Source: Nematostella vectensis (lineage: Eukaryota > Cnidaria > Anthozoa > Actiniaria > Edwardsiidae). From it: 64,000 bases of DNA. Of the stretch, positions 45,101 through 53,792 are shown in pieces. The translations under genes were made by a program, and so were the position numbers. The notes below the pieces were generated by a model. That model was not told where the DNA came from, did not search any database, and saw only the letters and a program-made list of their open reading frames with translations. Location of the stretch: NCBI RefSeq assembly GCF_932526225.1, contig NC_064041.1, positions 250,001-314,000 on the forward strand, given 5' to 3'. Every line of letters starts with the position of its first letter. Positions within the stretch are counted from its first letter, which is position 1.

Positions 45101-46885
45101 CAACACAGCTCTACAGCTTCTTGTCCATCGGCATGCTCACCAAGCGGCTGCAATCCTGATTGCCCTGCAAGATGTTGCATCACGGTACTTCAACCACTCA
45201 ATGAGAAACACAACACAACAGCTGAATGCCCCTCGGAATGTTCCGAGACCTGTAAACCTGAGTGTCCAGTAAAATGTTGCACTGGTGAATGCCCTGCAGG
45301 CTGCTTACCCAGCAACTGCAAACCAGATTGCCCTTCAAAATGCTGCCTAACGATTCTTGAGCCTCTCCAGGAGGGACCTAATGCAACGGCTTATTGTCCT
45401 TCTGATTGTTTTGAGTCCTGTAAGCCTAACTGCCCAATGAAATGCTGCCCAGCTACTGCTATCAAATGCCCAGTTGGCTGCTCAGAACATTCCTGTGAGC
45501 CAGAATGTCCGTCTAAATGCTGTATGAAAGTTTTACCGCCCACCACACTAGGACAAAATACAGCTAATTCCTTATGTCCTGTTTATTGCTTGACGTCCTG
45601 TAAACCGGACTGTCCCATTAAATGCTGTACAAAACTTTCGAGCAGCTGTCCGGCGGACTGCTCGCCACAAAACTGCAAGTCATCTTGTCCTTCGATATGT
45701 TGCATAACGATCCGAGGTTCAGCAAAAGAAGAACAGCAGAATGCGTTTGAATGCCCTGTGAAGTGTTTGACATCCTGCGAGCCCGAGTGCCCTGTCAGGT
45801 GCTGCTCTGGATCACAAACACTTGATCTTGGGGTCTCGAAAACCTGTCCTTCTTGGTGTTCTGTGTCATCCTGTAAACCAGATTGCCCAGCTAGATGTTG
45901 CACGACTGAGCCACTGTCAGCATGCCCAGCTACATGCTCGCCAGACTCTTGTAGGCCTGAATGTCCATTGATATGCTGCTCTGTTTGCCCACCAAACTGT
46001 TCTGCCCAATCCTGTGGCAACTTCTGTCCGCCTAAATGCTGCACCTCGCAGCTAAGCAAAGACAGGCAAAAAGAATGCCAAGAATCGTGCCCAAAAGTAT
46101 GTGGACCCGGTTGCCCAGTGCAATGCTGCAGTGACCTGAACATCTGTCCTGCGAACTGTACTGGCTCAGCATGCAAACCAGGATGCATTACAATAGAAGA
46201 CTCTGTCACTGTTTCTTTAGGAAACGACAAACTGTGTCCTGAAGCGTGCTTAACAAAGTGTCTTCCGAGCTGCCCAAGTACATGCTGCATTAAAAACAGT
46301 CCACCTGTTGTCTGCCCAAAATCATGCGAAACGACATGTACTCCTGACTGTCCTGTCATGTGTTGCAAGAACAGTAGTCCGGCTACTGAGTGTCCTACAA
46401 TATGTGCATCGAAATGCATTTCCAAATGCCCAGAGAAATGTTGCAAACAACCAGAGCCACAACCAGCACTACTATCAACAACACCAACGCCACCACCACC
46501 ACCTAAACCGCATCAACAACAGCAGCAACCAACATGCTCAACTTCATGTTTGACACTGTGTACTCCGGATTGTCCAAAAAAGTGTTGTTCAAAGCCGACA
46601 AAAGTGGGAAGTGCACCCACTCCCTCACAGTGTCCCTCGTCCTGCCTTTTGGCCTGTCAGCCCAGCTGCCCTATGGAATGTTGTCTGGCTGCGTTTACTT
46701 CTAAGCCAGTGGAAGTGAAGCCAACTTCTTTACAACAAGAGTGCCCACCCGGGTGCCCTAAGAACTGTGAACCGTCTTGTCCTGTACGGTGTTGCTCTAT
46801 GGTCATATCATATGACAAGAAAAATGTAATACACGCCAAGAAGCAAAATATACCTAACAGACATAGAAAGCATCATAGGCCATAA
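30001..46885 (+). CDS. Secreted PA14 / beta-trefoil / FN2 / minicollagen-CRD protein (16 exons)
   Basis: Predicted exons: 30001-30115, 30810-30956, 32489-32707, 33224-33335, 33488-33672, 34793-34948, 35279-35677, 35999-36117, 37125-37269, 37732-38073, 38160-38900, 40638-40946, 41714-41731, 41953-42117, 42459-42623, 44229-46885. All junctions are GT-AG and phase-compatible, mostly phase 1; the sum is 5994 nt (1997 residues plus stop). Approximate domain order: signal peptide 1-15; PA14 88-259; Ala/Gly glycine-zipper and Gly/Thr-rich 260-444; AbfB-like beta-trefoil 445-646; unknown domain plus Ser/Thr/Lys 647-893; Pro/Thr linker 894-996; FN2 domains 1003-1057 and 1058-1112; then 27 full and one partial CRD of the C-x3-C-x3-C-x3-C-x3-CC type. 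Minicollagen CRDs cross-link nematocyst walls by disulfide exchange, so a role in the capsule or tubule matrix is inferred. No collagen Gly-x-y repeat is present. Confidence 0.82.
30585..30775 (+). other. Candidate skipped or alternative exon
   Basis: After TTTTTGCAG a phase-1 frame, compatible with exon 1, runs 63 residues (includes YMQILNLYPHYSLNSS and three N-glycosylation motifs) and ends in TAA with no convincing donor. It could be an alternative last exon giving a short secreted peptide. The main model skips it. Confidence 0.3.
30810..30956 (+). CDS. Exon 2: linker
   Basis: Acceptor TTTGTGTTTAG, donor AGAG|GTATGA, phase 1 to 1, 49 codons. Polar Ser/Asp/Glu-rich sequence between the leader and PA14, with no recognised domain. 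Confidence 0.7.
31225..31356. repeat. Palindromic element in intron 2
   Basis: A near-perfect hairpin centres at 31298: AAATATCTACCGAGAGCC pairs with GGCTCTCGGTAGATATTT across a TTC loop. Weaker outer pairing (GCCATTTCCATTTC with GAAATGG) extends it to about 130 bp. Looks like a foldback MITE. The rest of intron 2 (30957-32488) holds only C/G homopolymers at 31501 and 31956 and no coding sequence. Confidence 0.75.
32489..32707 (+). CDS. Exon 3: PA14 domain, first part
   Basis: Acceptor TTCCTGTAG, donor TTGG|GTGAGT, phase 1 to 1. It encodes VLERWDGLDGYDIKNLV, then SRIRGYFVPPLTGDYIFQL, the classic PA14 pattern (W, then GYF..P..G.Y.F). PA14 domains often bind glycans through a calcium-dependent pocket. 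Confidence 0.9.
32740..33220. repeat. GAT-rich microsatellite in intron 3
   Basis: Imperfect GATGAT and GGTAATGTTAGTGTTGGTG units fill almost the whole intron right up to the acceptor TTTTTTTCAG. Confidence 0.85.
33224..33335 (+). CDS. Exon 4: PA14 domain, middle part
   Basis: 112 nt, phase 1 to 2; encodes ASDAQGQLYISTDENP, the PA14 SD-x-G-x-L-x-(I/L)S-x-(D/N) block, then MIAEVS. The donor is AACAA|GTAGGT. The exon end and donor start a tandem repeat. Confidence 0.9.
33304..33445. repeat. 39-bp tandem repeat seeded at the exon 4 splice donor
   Basis: The last about 35 nt of exon 4 and its donor (unit includes GATCACACAACAGAACCACA and ends AACAAGTAGGTC) occur about 3.5 times in a row. Only the first copy can be spliced in frame, because the next codon in the read-through is TAG. 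Confidence 0.9.
33488..33672 (+). CDS. Exon 5: PA14 domain, last part
   Basis: Acceptor GTCCCAG, donor AAGC|GTGAGT, phase 2 to 1. Encodes YLDKGKYYYTEVLHKD, then DHVNVKVKMPDGKEYDPIP, closing the PA14 barrel (the aromatic Y-Y-x-E-x-L-H block is usual). Confidence 0.9.
34149..34373 (+). other. Candidate alternative terminal exon with poly(A) signal
   Basis: A long pyrimidine tract and ATGTAG precede a 74-codon frame (ENLRGMLDQVRKSKDYLS, then a Cys-rich stretch) ending TAA at 34373. AATAAA overlaps the stop (about 34371) and recurs at 34385. The long frame needs a phase-0 donor, but exon 5 ends phase 1; spliced from exon 5 it would stop after 18 residues. It may belong to a minor isoform or an unrelated small gene. 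Confidence 0.3.
34793..34948 (+). CDS. Exon 6: Ala/Gly glycine-zipper
   Basis: Acceptor TGTGTCCGCAG, donor GCAG|GTATGA, phase 1 to 1. Encodes KAGAHAGATLGQKEAAEKGA, then GANAGEKAGMKAGAAAG, with small residues every four positions (G-x3-A/G). Such glycine zippers pack helices tightly or insert in membranes. Confidence 0.8.
35279..35677 (+). CDS. Exon 7: Ala-rich helix and Gly/Ala/Thr low-complexity region
   Basis: Acceptor GTTTTCTAG, donor AAAG|GTGAGA, phase 1 to 1. It continues the zipper (AIAARKAATRIAIKTIQEAL). A Gly/Ala/Thr run (GTAGGGATAGGNGTAGGG) and a basic Lys/Tyr stretch follow. Resembles structural-matrix low-complexity segments; no family was recognised. Confidence 0.78.
35999..36117 (+). 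CDS. Exon 8: beta-trefoil, first part
   Basis: Acceptor TTTCAG, donor CCAG|GTGAGA, phase 1 to 0. Encodes VVVGAMYIIHSLNIP, then LCWRSTYGNMVLGRRCQ. Aligns to the first half of exon 57876-58145 of the paralogue, which has no intron here. Confidence 0.78.
36357..36683. repeat. Long inverted repeat inside intron 8
   Basis: About 60 bp (ACTCTGCCAAATTTTCGTC, then AAGACTTCTTCAGGGC) at 36365-36425 is repeated in inverse orientation at 36430-36495. A third direct copy is at 36628-36682. Transcribed, it would make a near-perfect hairpin. Foldback-type element. Confidence 0.85.
36965..37115. repeat. Tandem repeat before the exon 9 acceptor
   Basis: About four to five copies of a 32-bp unit (TCTAGTGTATTTATTATCAT, then GTTATTATCATG) end directly at the acceptor TTCATGCAG. 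Confidence 0.85.
37125..37269 (+). CDS. Exon 9: beta-trefoil, middle part
   Basis: Phase 0 to 1, donor TTCT|GTGAGT. Encodes VSWESACLPGYYIVQKN. The S-x-E-S-x2-PGYYI pattern is that of the AbfB (arabinofuranosidase B) beta-trefoil repeat. The paralogue has SLECACSPGYYINRD. Confidence 0.8.
37732..38073 (+). CDS. Exon 10: beta-trefoil, last part, and Thr/Pro linker
   Basis: Acceptor TTTGTACAG, donor TACA|GTAAGT, phase 1 to 1. Starts YIDSTFTAFRTL, matching YIDSTF/DIDSTFYFKPV of the paralogue (58454) and the D-x-TF step of AbfB domains. It ends in a Thr/Pro-rich linker. Confidence 0.8.
38160..38900 (+). CDS. Exon 11: unknown domain with a charged insert
   Basis: Acceptor TATTCGCAG, first donor ACGA|GTAAGT at 38901, phase 1 to 1, 247 codons. 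The start (CLRIEFINDAGLPFRLLSN) and end (SNVYNLLLNGRKAVSVVIAE) align with the start and end of paralogue exon 60952-61221, with about 115 extra Lys/Arg/Ser/Thr residues between them. No known family was recognised. Confidence 0.75.
38896..40425. repeat. 39-bp minisatellite seeded at the exon 11 donor
   Basis: About 39 copies of a 39-bp unit that begins GTAAGTCATTAACGAGTACT and ends CCGAAAACGA. Nearly every copy has a strong 5' splice site (ACGAGTAAGT). The unit is 13 codons, so the frame stays open to TAA at 39179-39181. A higher-order duplication of 471 bp is present (39505-39702 matches 39976-40173). Confidence 0.95.
40638..40946 (+). CDS. Exon 12: Pro/Thr-rich linker
   Basis: Acceptor TGTCTTTGCAG, donor AGCAA|GTAAGT, phase 1 to 1, 103 codons, dominated by Pro and Thr (PPPPLPPPPPPIQTTRP type). 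Polyproline linkers next to CRDs are a hallmark of minicollagens and related nematocyst proteins. Confidence 0.85.
41048..41330. repeat. Dispersed repeat, copy A
   Basis: Shares blocks in the same order with 56068-56350: ACTGCCAATGCAG, then GTGGATTTACACCT, then CTGTTTATTGCAGCCGT, then AAATCCATTCACA. A diverged interspersed element in intron 12. Confidence 0.75.
41714..41731 (+). CDS. Exon 13: 18-nt microexon
   Basis: TTTTTTTCAG and GGTAAGAC bracket TTATCATCATACCAGCTG. Phase 1 to 1, so it adds the six residues IIIIPA between the proline linker and the first FN2 domain. Skipping it keeps the frame, so use may be optional. Confidence 0.6.
41953..42117 (+). CDS. Exon 14: fibronectin type II domain 1
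   Basis: Acceptor TTGGTTCCAG, donor CCAC|GTAAGA, phase 1 to 1, 55 codons. Reads CCFFPFTYKG, then CIRADRNFRWCATT, then WGFCP: the four-cysteine FN2 fold with its aromatic pocket (collagen- or glycan-binding in other proteins). A single phase-1 exon per domain is typical of FN2. Confidence 0.93.
42459..42623 (+). CDS. Exon 15: fibronectin type II domain 2
   Basis: Phase 1 to 1, 55 codons, the same length as exon 14. Reads CCHFPFIYKSKVYQKC, then KPWCATTYNFD, then WGYC. Donor GGAG|GTAATT. Clearly a tandem duplicate of the first domain. Intron 15 (42624-44228) shows no coding sequence. Confidence 0.93.
44229..46885 (+). CDS. Exon 16: array A of 28 minicollagen-type CRDs
   Basis: The acceptor TTTTCCTCCTCCTCCAG is very strong and phase 1, matching exon 15. 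A short polyproline start (PLPPPPPPPTEIPP) leads to 27 complete CRDs and one cut short after its third cysteine step (about 46140-46180). Most read CP-x2-C-x3-C-x-P-x-CP-x2-CC. Many alternate with a C-x4-C variant in the second step, and linkers after the variant often read TVLxPLxE. It ends with a basic tail (NRHRKHHRP) and TAA at 46885. There is no signal peptide here, which supports splicing to the upstream exons. The tandem CRDs imply dense disulfide cross-linking. Confidence 0.9.
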
Positions 46886-46948
46886 AGATTATTTCAGCCG
46901 CCATATCAATTTTGTAGATTCTTAACGTCAAGATAAAAAATCTCTTTG

Positions 46949-46974
46949 AATAAAATTTTTGATTTGGAAATAAA
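46949..46974 (+). terminator. Polyadenylation signals
   Basis: AATAAA at 46949-46954 and again at 46969-46974, 64 and 84 nt after the stop codon, suit the end of the array A transcript. Confidence 0.7.
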
Positions 46975-47677
46975 ATGTTTTTTGTCATATTTGCTTTTTC
47001 AGATAAAATGTGTATCAACATACATCAACAGATGCTATTAAAATATTATAAATGGGAAGGGGTTGGCTCAGTGACAAAGGGGAAGGGGGTACGTTTTTTA
47101 ATTAAACATGGCATTCTGGCAGCCCAAAGGTGGCTGCCTCCACTACTTCTCTAGCCACATCGGCTCCATAGACTATTTGTAAATAGAAATATTGAGATGT
47201 CAAATATCCTAGTTAAACGAATAATCTTCAATGAGCGTTAACAATTTAATCGAAAAGATTTAATCGCAAGAACAGCCGCATGAACAATCAGTCAATGTAC
47301 TTTGTTAGATGTTTGTTTTCTTGGAATCGCGGCTCCGCGTTAAAAACATTTTTTTTCAAACAGTGCAACTCAAAACAATAACTGCTATTGAGCAATTAGA
47401 AGACCTTACATCTTTGCGTAAACAGAGTAGTTTCCCAATCTCTAGGAACTCTTTTGCTACGACCAATGGCTACCCCTTCGAAACGTTTGCAAAACTCCTC
47501 TGTAGGGGCTTTAAAAATAACATTTCAGCTTCGTGTTAATTTGATTCAAATATTGCCGTTTGAGATTCTAAAAGGCAATTGGATAATTACTAGAAAATGG
47601 GTTAGTGTGGCTACACTAGGTTGTCTCTCTAAAATATATTTTCGTCAAAATATATCCTTTTTCTTATTTTCTTTCAG
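46975..47677. other. Spacer between CRD arrays
   Basis: AT-rich. The ORF 47309-47539 has no recognisable domain and no signal peptide. It ends in a long pyrimidine tract and the acceptor TTCTTTCAG of array B. Confidence 0.55.
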
Positions 47678-50600
47678 GCCATGCTCCAGGGTCTATACCA
47701 GGACTTGTCCTCCCTCCCCTCCCTGCCTGCACCGACTCCTGCAAGGGCAGCTGTGTGGATTCCTGTCCAGACTATTGCTGCACATGGAAGGGTAACCAAG
47801 TCCAGATGGCCCATCCACCGCACCCTGTTCCCACTTGCCCTCCATCATGTAACCTGATCTGCCGGCCGGACTGTATGATTAAGTGTTGTTCAGGATCCAA
47901 ACTCGTTCAAATCGACGTAAGCCCTCGTAAGAGAACCCAAAAGTCGTGCCCTCAGCCATGCCGCAGGTCTTGCAATCCTGAGTGTCCAGTTGAATGCTGT
48001 TCGGAGAAAGAGATCGAGAAGTTTGGATTGAGATTTTCTAATCCCTCGCCTAGGATGATAGATTGTTCTCCGGTGTGTATACAATCATGTACCCCAGATT
48101 GTCCTCCGAAATGTTGCACAGGTACGCAAGCACCAAGCGATGCTACAAGAGAAAATACACATACAAGCGCATGCCCTGCTTTCTGTGTGTTAACCTGTAA
48201 TTCGACATGCCCTTTAACATGCTGCCAGGAAAAGGCTCAAGCTCCGTCTAAAGTTGATGAGGATATTCACGTTGCAAGATGCCCTGTAATTTGCGCAAAA
48301 GTCTGTGAACCAGACTGTCCCGTTAAATGCTGTTCCGCTCTCGCTAAACAAGTATCAATACTTGTTCACAATAGTAGGAAGCTTATATGTCCAAGCCATT
48401 GCGAAAAATCATGCGAGCCCGACTGTCCCATACGGTGCTGTCCAAACAGCCCGAGGCATGTGTCAATCATTGTGAATTCAGAACCGAAGCCTGAATCTTG
48501 CCCTTCTTACTGCAGCAAGGACTGTAGGCCACCATGTCCACTAAAATGCTGCGAGGAGCCAGGGGCTCCAAAACCTGTTACAATACTAATTGACTCTGAT
48601 TCTAAAAACACGTGCCCGAAGATTTGTGCCCAAGAATGTAAACCATACTGCCCCGTGAAATGCTGTGAAAGTTCTACAGCCCCAAGCACTAAAGAATATT
48701 CTACTGATGAATGTCCGGAAATTTGTTCTCACAACTGTTTGCCATTTTGTCCTGTAAAGTGCTGCGCAGTTGTTGTCCCGTCCAATCAGGCAGAAGCTAC
48801 GCACTCATCTTGTCCGTCGGTGTGTTCCACTACGTGTCTTCCATTCTGTCCATCAAAATGCTGCACATCCTCCACCGTCACTCCTGTTCAACCAACAACT
48901 TCGTCTTGTCCTGCCATATGCATTCAAGTATGTAAGCCCGACTGTCCAATAAGGTGCTGTCCCGAATTGACGTCTCCTTCGGTAAAAACAGGCACAGTCA
49001 CTCCATGTCCTGCCACATGCGCTGTGTCATGCAAACCCTTTTGCCCAATAAGATGCTGCCCTGAGAGAATAACAAACAGCGTTCAACCTGCAACACCAAC
49101 GGGTGCTATGATATGCCCGGCCGCATGTGCACAGTCTTGTCAACCAGAATGCCCAATACGGTGCTGCCAGTCTTCACAATCTTGTCCAACCTACTGTGCG
49201 ACAAGCTGCCTTTCTTTATGTCCAATGAAATGTTGCAAAACCACTACACCAAGTACTGCTGCCGTTACTTCGACAACAAATGGAATCTGTCCTTTAGGTT
49301 GCCTAGCAGTTTGCACTCCTAACTGTCCTGTCAAGTGCTGCTCATTCTCGACAACTCCAATACCACTTACAACGGCAATGACTTGTCCTCCGGGGTGTTC
49401 CGTCTATTGTATGCCAAACTGCCCATTGCGATGCTGCTCTTCATTTATGGAGTCAACTCACTCTACTACTGTTATGGCACCAACAAAGCGACCCTGTCCA
49501 GCAGTCTGTGCATCTTCCTGCGTGCCAATGTGTCCAATAGAGTGCTGCTTCGATATATCAATCACAAAGTTAAACGGTGGAGCGGCTATTCAACAAGGGA
49601 CATCTCAGCAATCACAACCCTTACAGCCTCTAGCCCCACCCCCATTTACACTTCCACCACCCACCCCTCCTGCTCCTTCCTCAATTCAAGCCAGTCAGCC
49701 CGTAGAGGCTCCGATACAGGAGGTAGCTCGTCAGCCATTGCCATACTCACCACCGCCTCCTGAATATCCCCTACCGCAACCGTCCTCTTACCCATACCCA
49801 TCACCCCTCCAACCACCACCAGCCCTACCACCTCCACAATCACCTCCGCCACCAGCAGCACCACTAGCTCCACCACCACCATCACCACCCCCACCCCCAC
49901 CCCCACCACCACCACCACCACCACCACCACCACCCCCACCCCCACCCCCACCACCACCACCACCACCACCACCACCCCCACCCCCACCACCACCACCACC
50001 ACCACCACCACCACCACCACCATTACCACCACCACCACCACCACCACCACCACCACCACTAGTGCCTTCACAGCAACCACTGCCTCCACAACTGCAATCA
50101 CCTACTGTAACACCTCTTTTTTCTCCTTTTGCTGCACCAGAACCACAGTTATCGCCACAACTTCCGCTCACTTCTGGCTCTCTACAACAATCTTTACCAC
50201 CTCCACCTCCCCAACCGCCTCCACCGCCCTCATCACTTCCTCCTACGCCGCCCATTCAATACCCACTATCTTCTTCAATTTCGCTACTATCCGCCATACA
50301 TCTTCCAGCTCCTCCTCTTCCTTCATATATTGCTCCCCCGCCACCATCCCAAGACTCCGAACCCTGCCCGCCTTCGTGCGCCCACGACTGTACAGCGGCA
50401 TGCCCCATACGATGCTGCACAGACCTTCTCACCATCAGGCCGGAAGAGCTGGAATCTGATACAGACCCAATCCCCTCAGTGGCTTTAACGTCCAAACCTG
50501 CAGGGACAACAAGAACAGCTCCTTGTCCAGAAATCTGCTCTGAAATTTGTCTTCCGAGTTGTCCTCCTGAATGCTGTGTGACAGCCGAGGCAAAAGCGAC

Positions 50601-51066
50601 AACTCGCCACACACTAACATACAACACAAATATTCCCTGCCCTGAAGGTTGTTTGATAAAATGCTATAAGACATGCCCCCAGCAATGCTGCAAAGGCATC
50701 AACAGACAGTTGCCAATCGTGAAATTTCACACGCCGTTGACACTAGCTCAACAATTGCGGAAGCCACAACTTCGATTGCAGTTGTTAAGAAAAAAGCCTT
50801 TAAGGCCGTTAGCGAGGCATGGGATCGCAGGAAGTAAGTTGCGACATATGCCGAGACAAGGACCACTTTTGAAGAAGTCTGCGGCGCTACCTCTGTCTTA
50901 CTGGAGCGATCACAATTTAATCAGCTCGAGATCCAAAGTGATCTGCCCGCAGGAATGCAAAGTGTTTTGTCACGCTGGTTGTGGTCCGGGGTGTTGCAGA
51001 ACGGGACGATCTGTACAAGGAGCTGAGTCAAAGAGCACGGATGACGTCACAAGGGCTAAACATTAA
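47678..51066 (+). CDS. Array B: 22 minicollagen-type CRDs with a polyproline block; possible alternative last exon
   Basis: The acceptor CTTTCAG at 47677 is phase 1, the same as exon 16. The frame starts HAPGSIPGLVLPPLP and goes straight to the first CRD (CTDSCKGSC...). Eighteen CRDs precede and four follow a proline-rich block (about 49600-50340) with an almost pure Pro run of about 50-60 residues near 49888-50060. All CRDs keep C-x3 spacing, unlike array A. No signal peptide or upstream exons lie between the arrays, so it is either spliced from exon 15 instead of, or from within, array A, or is an exon duplication that lost its own 5' end. TAA is at 51064-51066. Between CRD 21 and 22 (50700-50940) a second frame is also open, so a frameshift or small intron is possible there. 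Confidence 0.8.
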
Positions 51067-53792
51067 GCAAAGTCACAAAGTAGCCATGTAAGTAAAAGCG
51101 GTGTGTCTTATGTAATTATGTTATCATGATTTCAGAAAAACAATTCCCCCGCCCATGTTTCCAGACTTTCCTCTTGTAGGGAGGGAGAAAGTGGGATCTT
51201 TTCTGGGTTCACTCAACGAGCACGACACCTTTAGGGACTTAGTGGGATTGTTAGGTTCTTGTTACTAGGGAATTAAGTGGGTAAGCCAGATTCTTGTTAC
51301 TGGGGAATTAAGTGGGTAAGTCAAGTTCTTGTTGCTAGGGAATTAAGTGGGTAAGTCAGGTTTTTGTTGCTACGAAAACAATCTTACATTCCAGATAGTG
51401 TAAATAAGTATACTCTGCGAGAATAGGGAATCAGAAGACTCGCACAACACAGTGTCCACTTAATCCGGGAGCCAGTGGACAGAAAGAGGGTTAAACACAA
51501 ATTGGTTTACTTTATAAGGTTTTCTTTATTCATCACATATGATTGCTTGAATGTCGGTGAGGCAGTGTTTTGTAAAAATGGGCAAGTGGATCAACCTTTA
51601 AAATAAGTGAAATAACGCTTTGGATTTTAAAGTCGTATTTCTAAATGAAATCGCTATTAAAAGTTATGTTTGCGAAGATGATTAGAATCAAACCATCTAG
51701 AAATGTTTATTTATCAGGTGAATGGTTTGAAATCTGGCTAGCTTCAGTCAACCAGTGATTTAAGGGATATAAAGGCAACTCTTCCATGATTTATTTGGTG
51801 ATTCTTTTGTTATTCATTAGCTTTAAATCTCTGAAAGAGGTGTAGAACTAAGCGTTTCAACGCTTAGATTATTGAAAATAAACATCTCTCGTTTTAACCG
51901 ATCATATCGTCACTTTAGTACTGCACGTTCGTTCGTCGAGATTTATTTCGCCCCCGCCTCCAAGCTCATTAATAGCAGTCGCTCGAGATTGTAGCCATAT
52001 AGAGCGAGTAGGGGAAATTTAAACGTGACGATTTGGGAGGACTGTCCCAAATGACAGTCTCTACTGCCGTCCGCACATAAACTTATATTTACGTTACTTT
52101 AACAATGGAAGTCAAAACTTGGTCAGCTCTCAAAGTAAACAAACATTTGTTTTCGAGTCACTGGCTCCCTTATTAAACTTTAGGATTTAAATGCCATAAT
52201 CGATGGAAATACTTTGACTTCCACAGAAACGACGAACTAGTAAATTGCCACCAGCTTCAAGGAGAGAACGGCACACGCACCTGCCAGCCATACATACATA
52301 CTGCGGAAGGTAGAATTAGAAAGTCAAATGTAAACATATCATACCTCGTTATGCCAGCCATATATACATACGAAAGTAGAATAAATAAGTCAAATGCAAA
52401 CATATCATAGCAAATGAGACGTTATCATATTTGTCTTTTTTTAACAAATGGCCAACATGTAAAAAAAAAATATGTAATCAAAGCTAAGTAAAAAAAGCTA
52501 AGAATCAGAGACTGGATTGCGGTTTAAGACATTTCAATTTCAGGGGCGTACACAGGATTTTAACAAGTTGCAGTCAGAGCATTCAGAAGCTGAATGAGGG
52601 CGTGGCCCCTCATCCCGCATCCCCGTGAAGATTTCATAGCTCCCGCTTTTGGGCTTGAAATTGGCGTCAATGCGTCAGACTTTTGAGAATATTACACGAT
52701 CCTCTGTCATCCTCGATCTGAAGTAGGACTTCAGTCGTCGCGTGGCACTGAACGACATAACAATATGTTTGGAAATCATCTGTAGACTACCATGATTAAG
52801 AAAATTATAGTTTTTTTTATCCTCATCATATATATAAAACTACGTACATAAAAATGAATTAGTAAACATTTGATATTTTCCCCTCCTTATGCAAATAAGA
52901 TCGCCAATTTTTTTTGTAGTCCAGTGACTGCAGGCCTATAGGCTGGGTACACCCCTGAATTTGGTGAAACACTCTAAAAACAACTCACTAGCCTGTCTAG
53001 GAAAGGTAAGCGATCGAAAACGAAGCGAATGCTATAAATCTTGTAGTTCCCGGATATTCGCCCTCGCTCCTTCCAACCAAATATTCATGATTCTCACTTC
53101 AGTTCGTTTTTTGATAAGTACAAACCCTTGCCTTGTGAGTTGTTATAGGAGTTATGTCTCCCCTCTATGTTATTCGCTTTACGAGGCTAAAGCATTCTTT
53201 AGAGCATTCAGATAATCAGATAACTTATAGTGAATCCTACTTGTGAAATCCAAATATCACCAATCACCAATGCTTGAGTTTTATGACAAAAGGTAGTGGA
53301 TGAAATACATTTCCGCGTGAATGGGGCATTGCAGGATTTTTGTGATAATGATTATAAAATACTTTTCTGGTAAGCACTTGGTGAAATGTGAAAAGCTGGC
53401 ATAACTTATTTGTATATTATAACATTAAATATTTTTCTGATAAAACAACGTTGTGAACGTTTTATTGATTGCAGTGGTCCTTGTGACCACAGGGAGCCCG
53501 ACTAGTCGGACAATAGACATCTATGTGCGACATCATGGTTTCGTATGACATGTGTATAAAATCCCCTAAAACGGCTTTTCAATGCACATTAAAATTATTT
53601 AAATAAGCAGGGGGTTCTTTCTTCTTATAAAACTCCTTCCTAGCAAAATAGGTGATTTTTCATTCTCTTGCAAATTTGAAACAGTATAAGCACTCTATAC
53701 ATTAGTTATCAAGAGATCACTCCCAAGGGTATACGAGGAACTCGATTGCCAACAGTTTTCTGCTGCAGGGAAATCAACCCAACACGCAATCG
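51067..53792. other. Intergenic, small tandem repeats
   Basis: At 51236-51372 a 36-bp unit (GGGAATTAAGTGGGTAAGTC plus TTCTTGTT(A/G)CTA) recurs about three to four times; it too contains GTAAGTC. At 52282-52410 there is a two-copy repeat around TGCCAGCCATA and AAACATATCATA. An AATAAA at about 51886 could serve array B. No gene was seen. Confidence 0.5.

Noticed and set aside
45583-46446. 287-residue minus-strand ORF
   Set aside because: Antisense shadow of the CRD array; its His/Gln/Gly periodicity mirrors the cysteine codons of the sense strand.
49646-50255. Gly-rich and Val-rich minus-strand ORFs
   Set aside because: Antisense of the CCA/CCC polyproline run.
44229-51066. Minicollagen identity for the CRD exons
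   Set aside because: No Gly-x-y collagen repeats occur; only the CRD and polyproline modules are shared with minicollagens.
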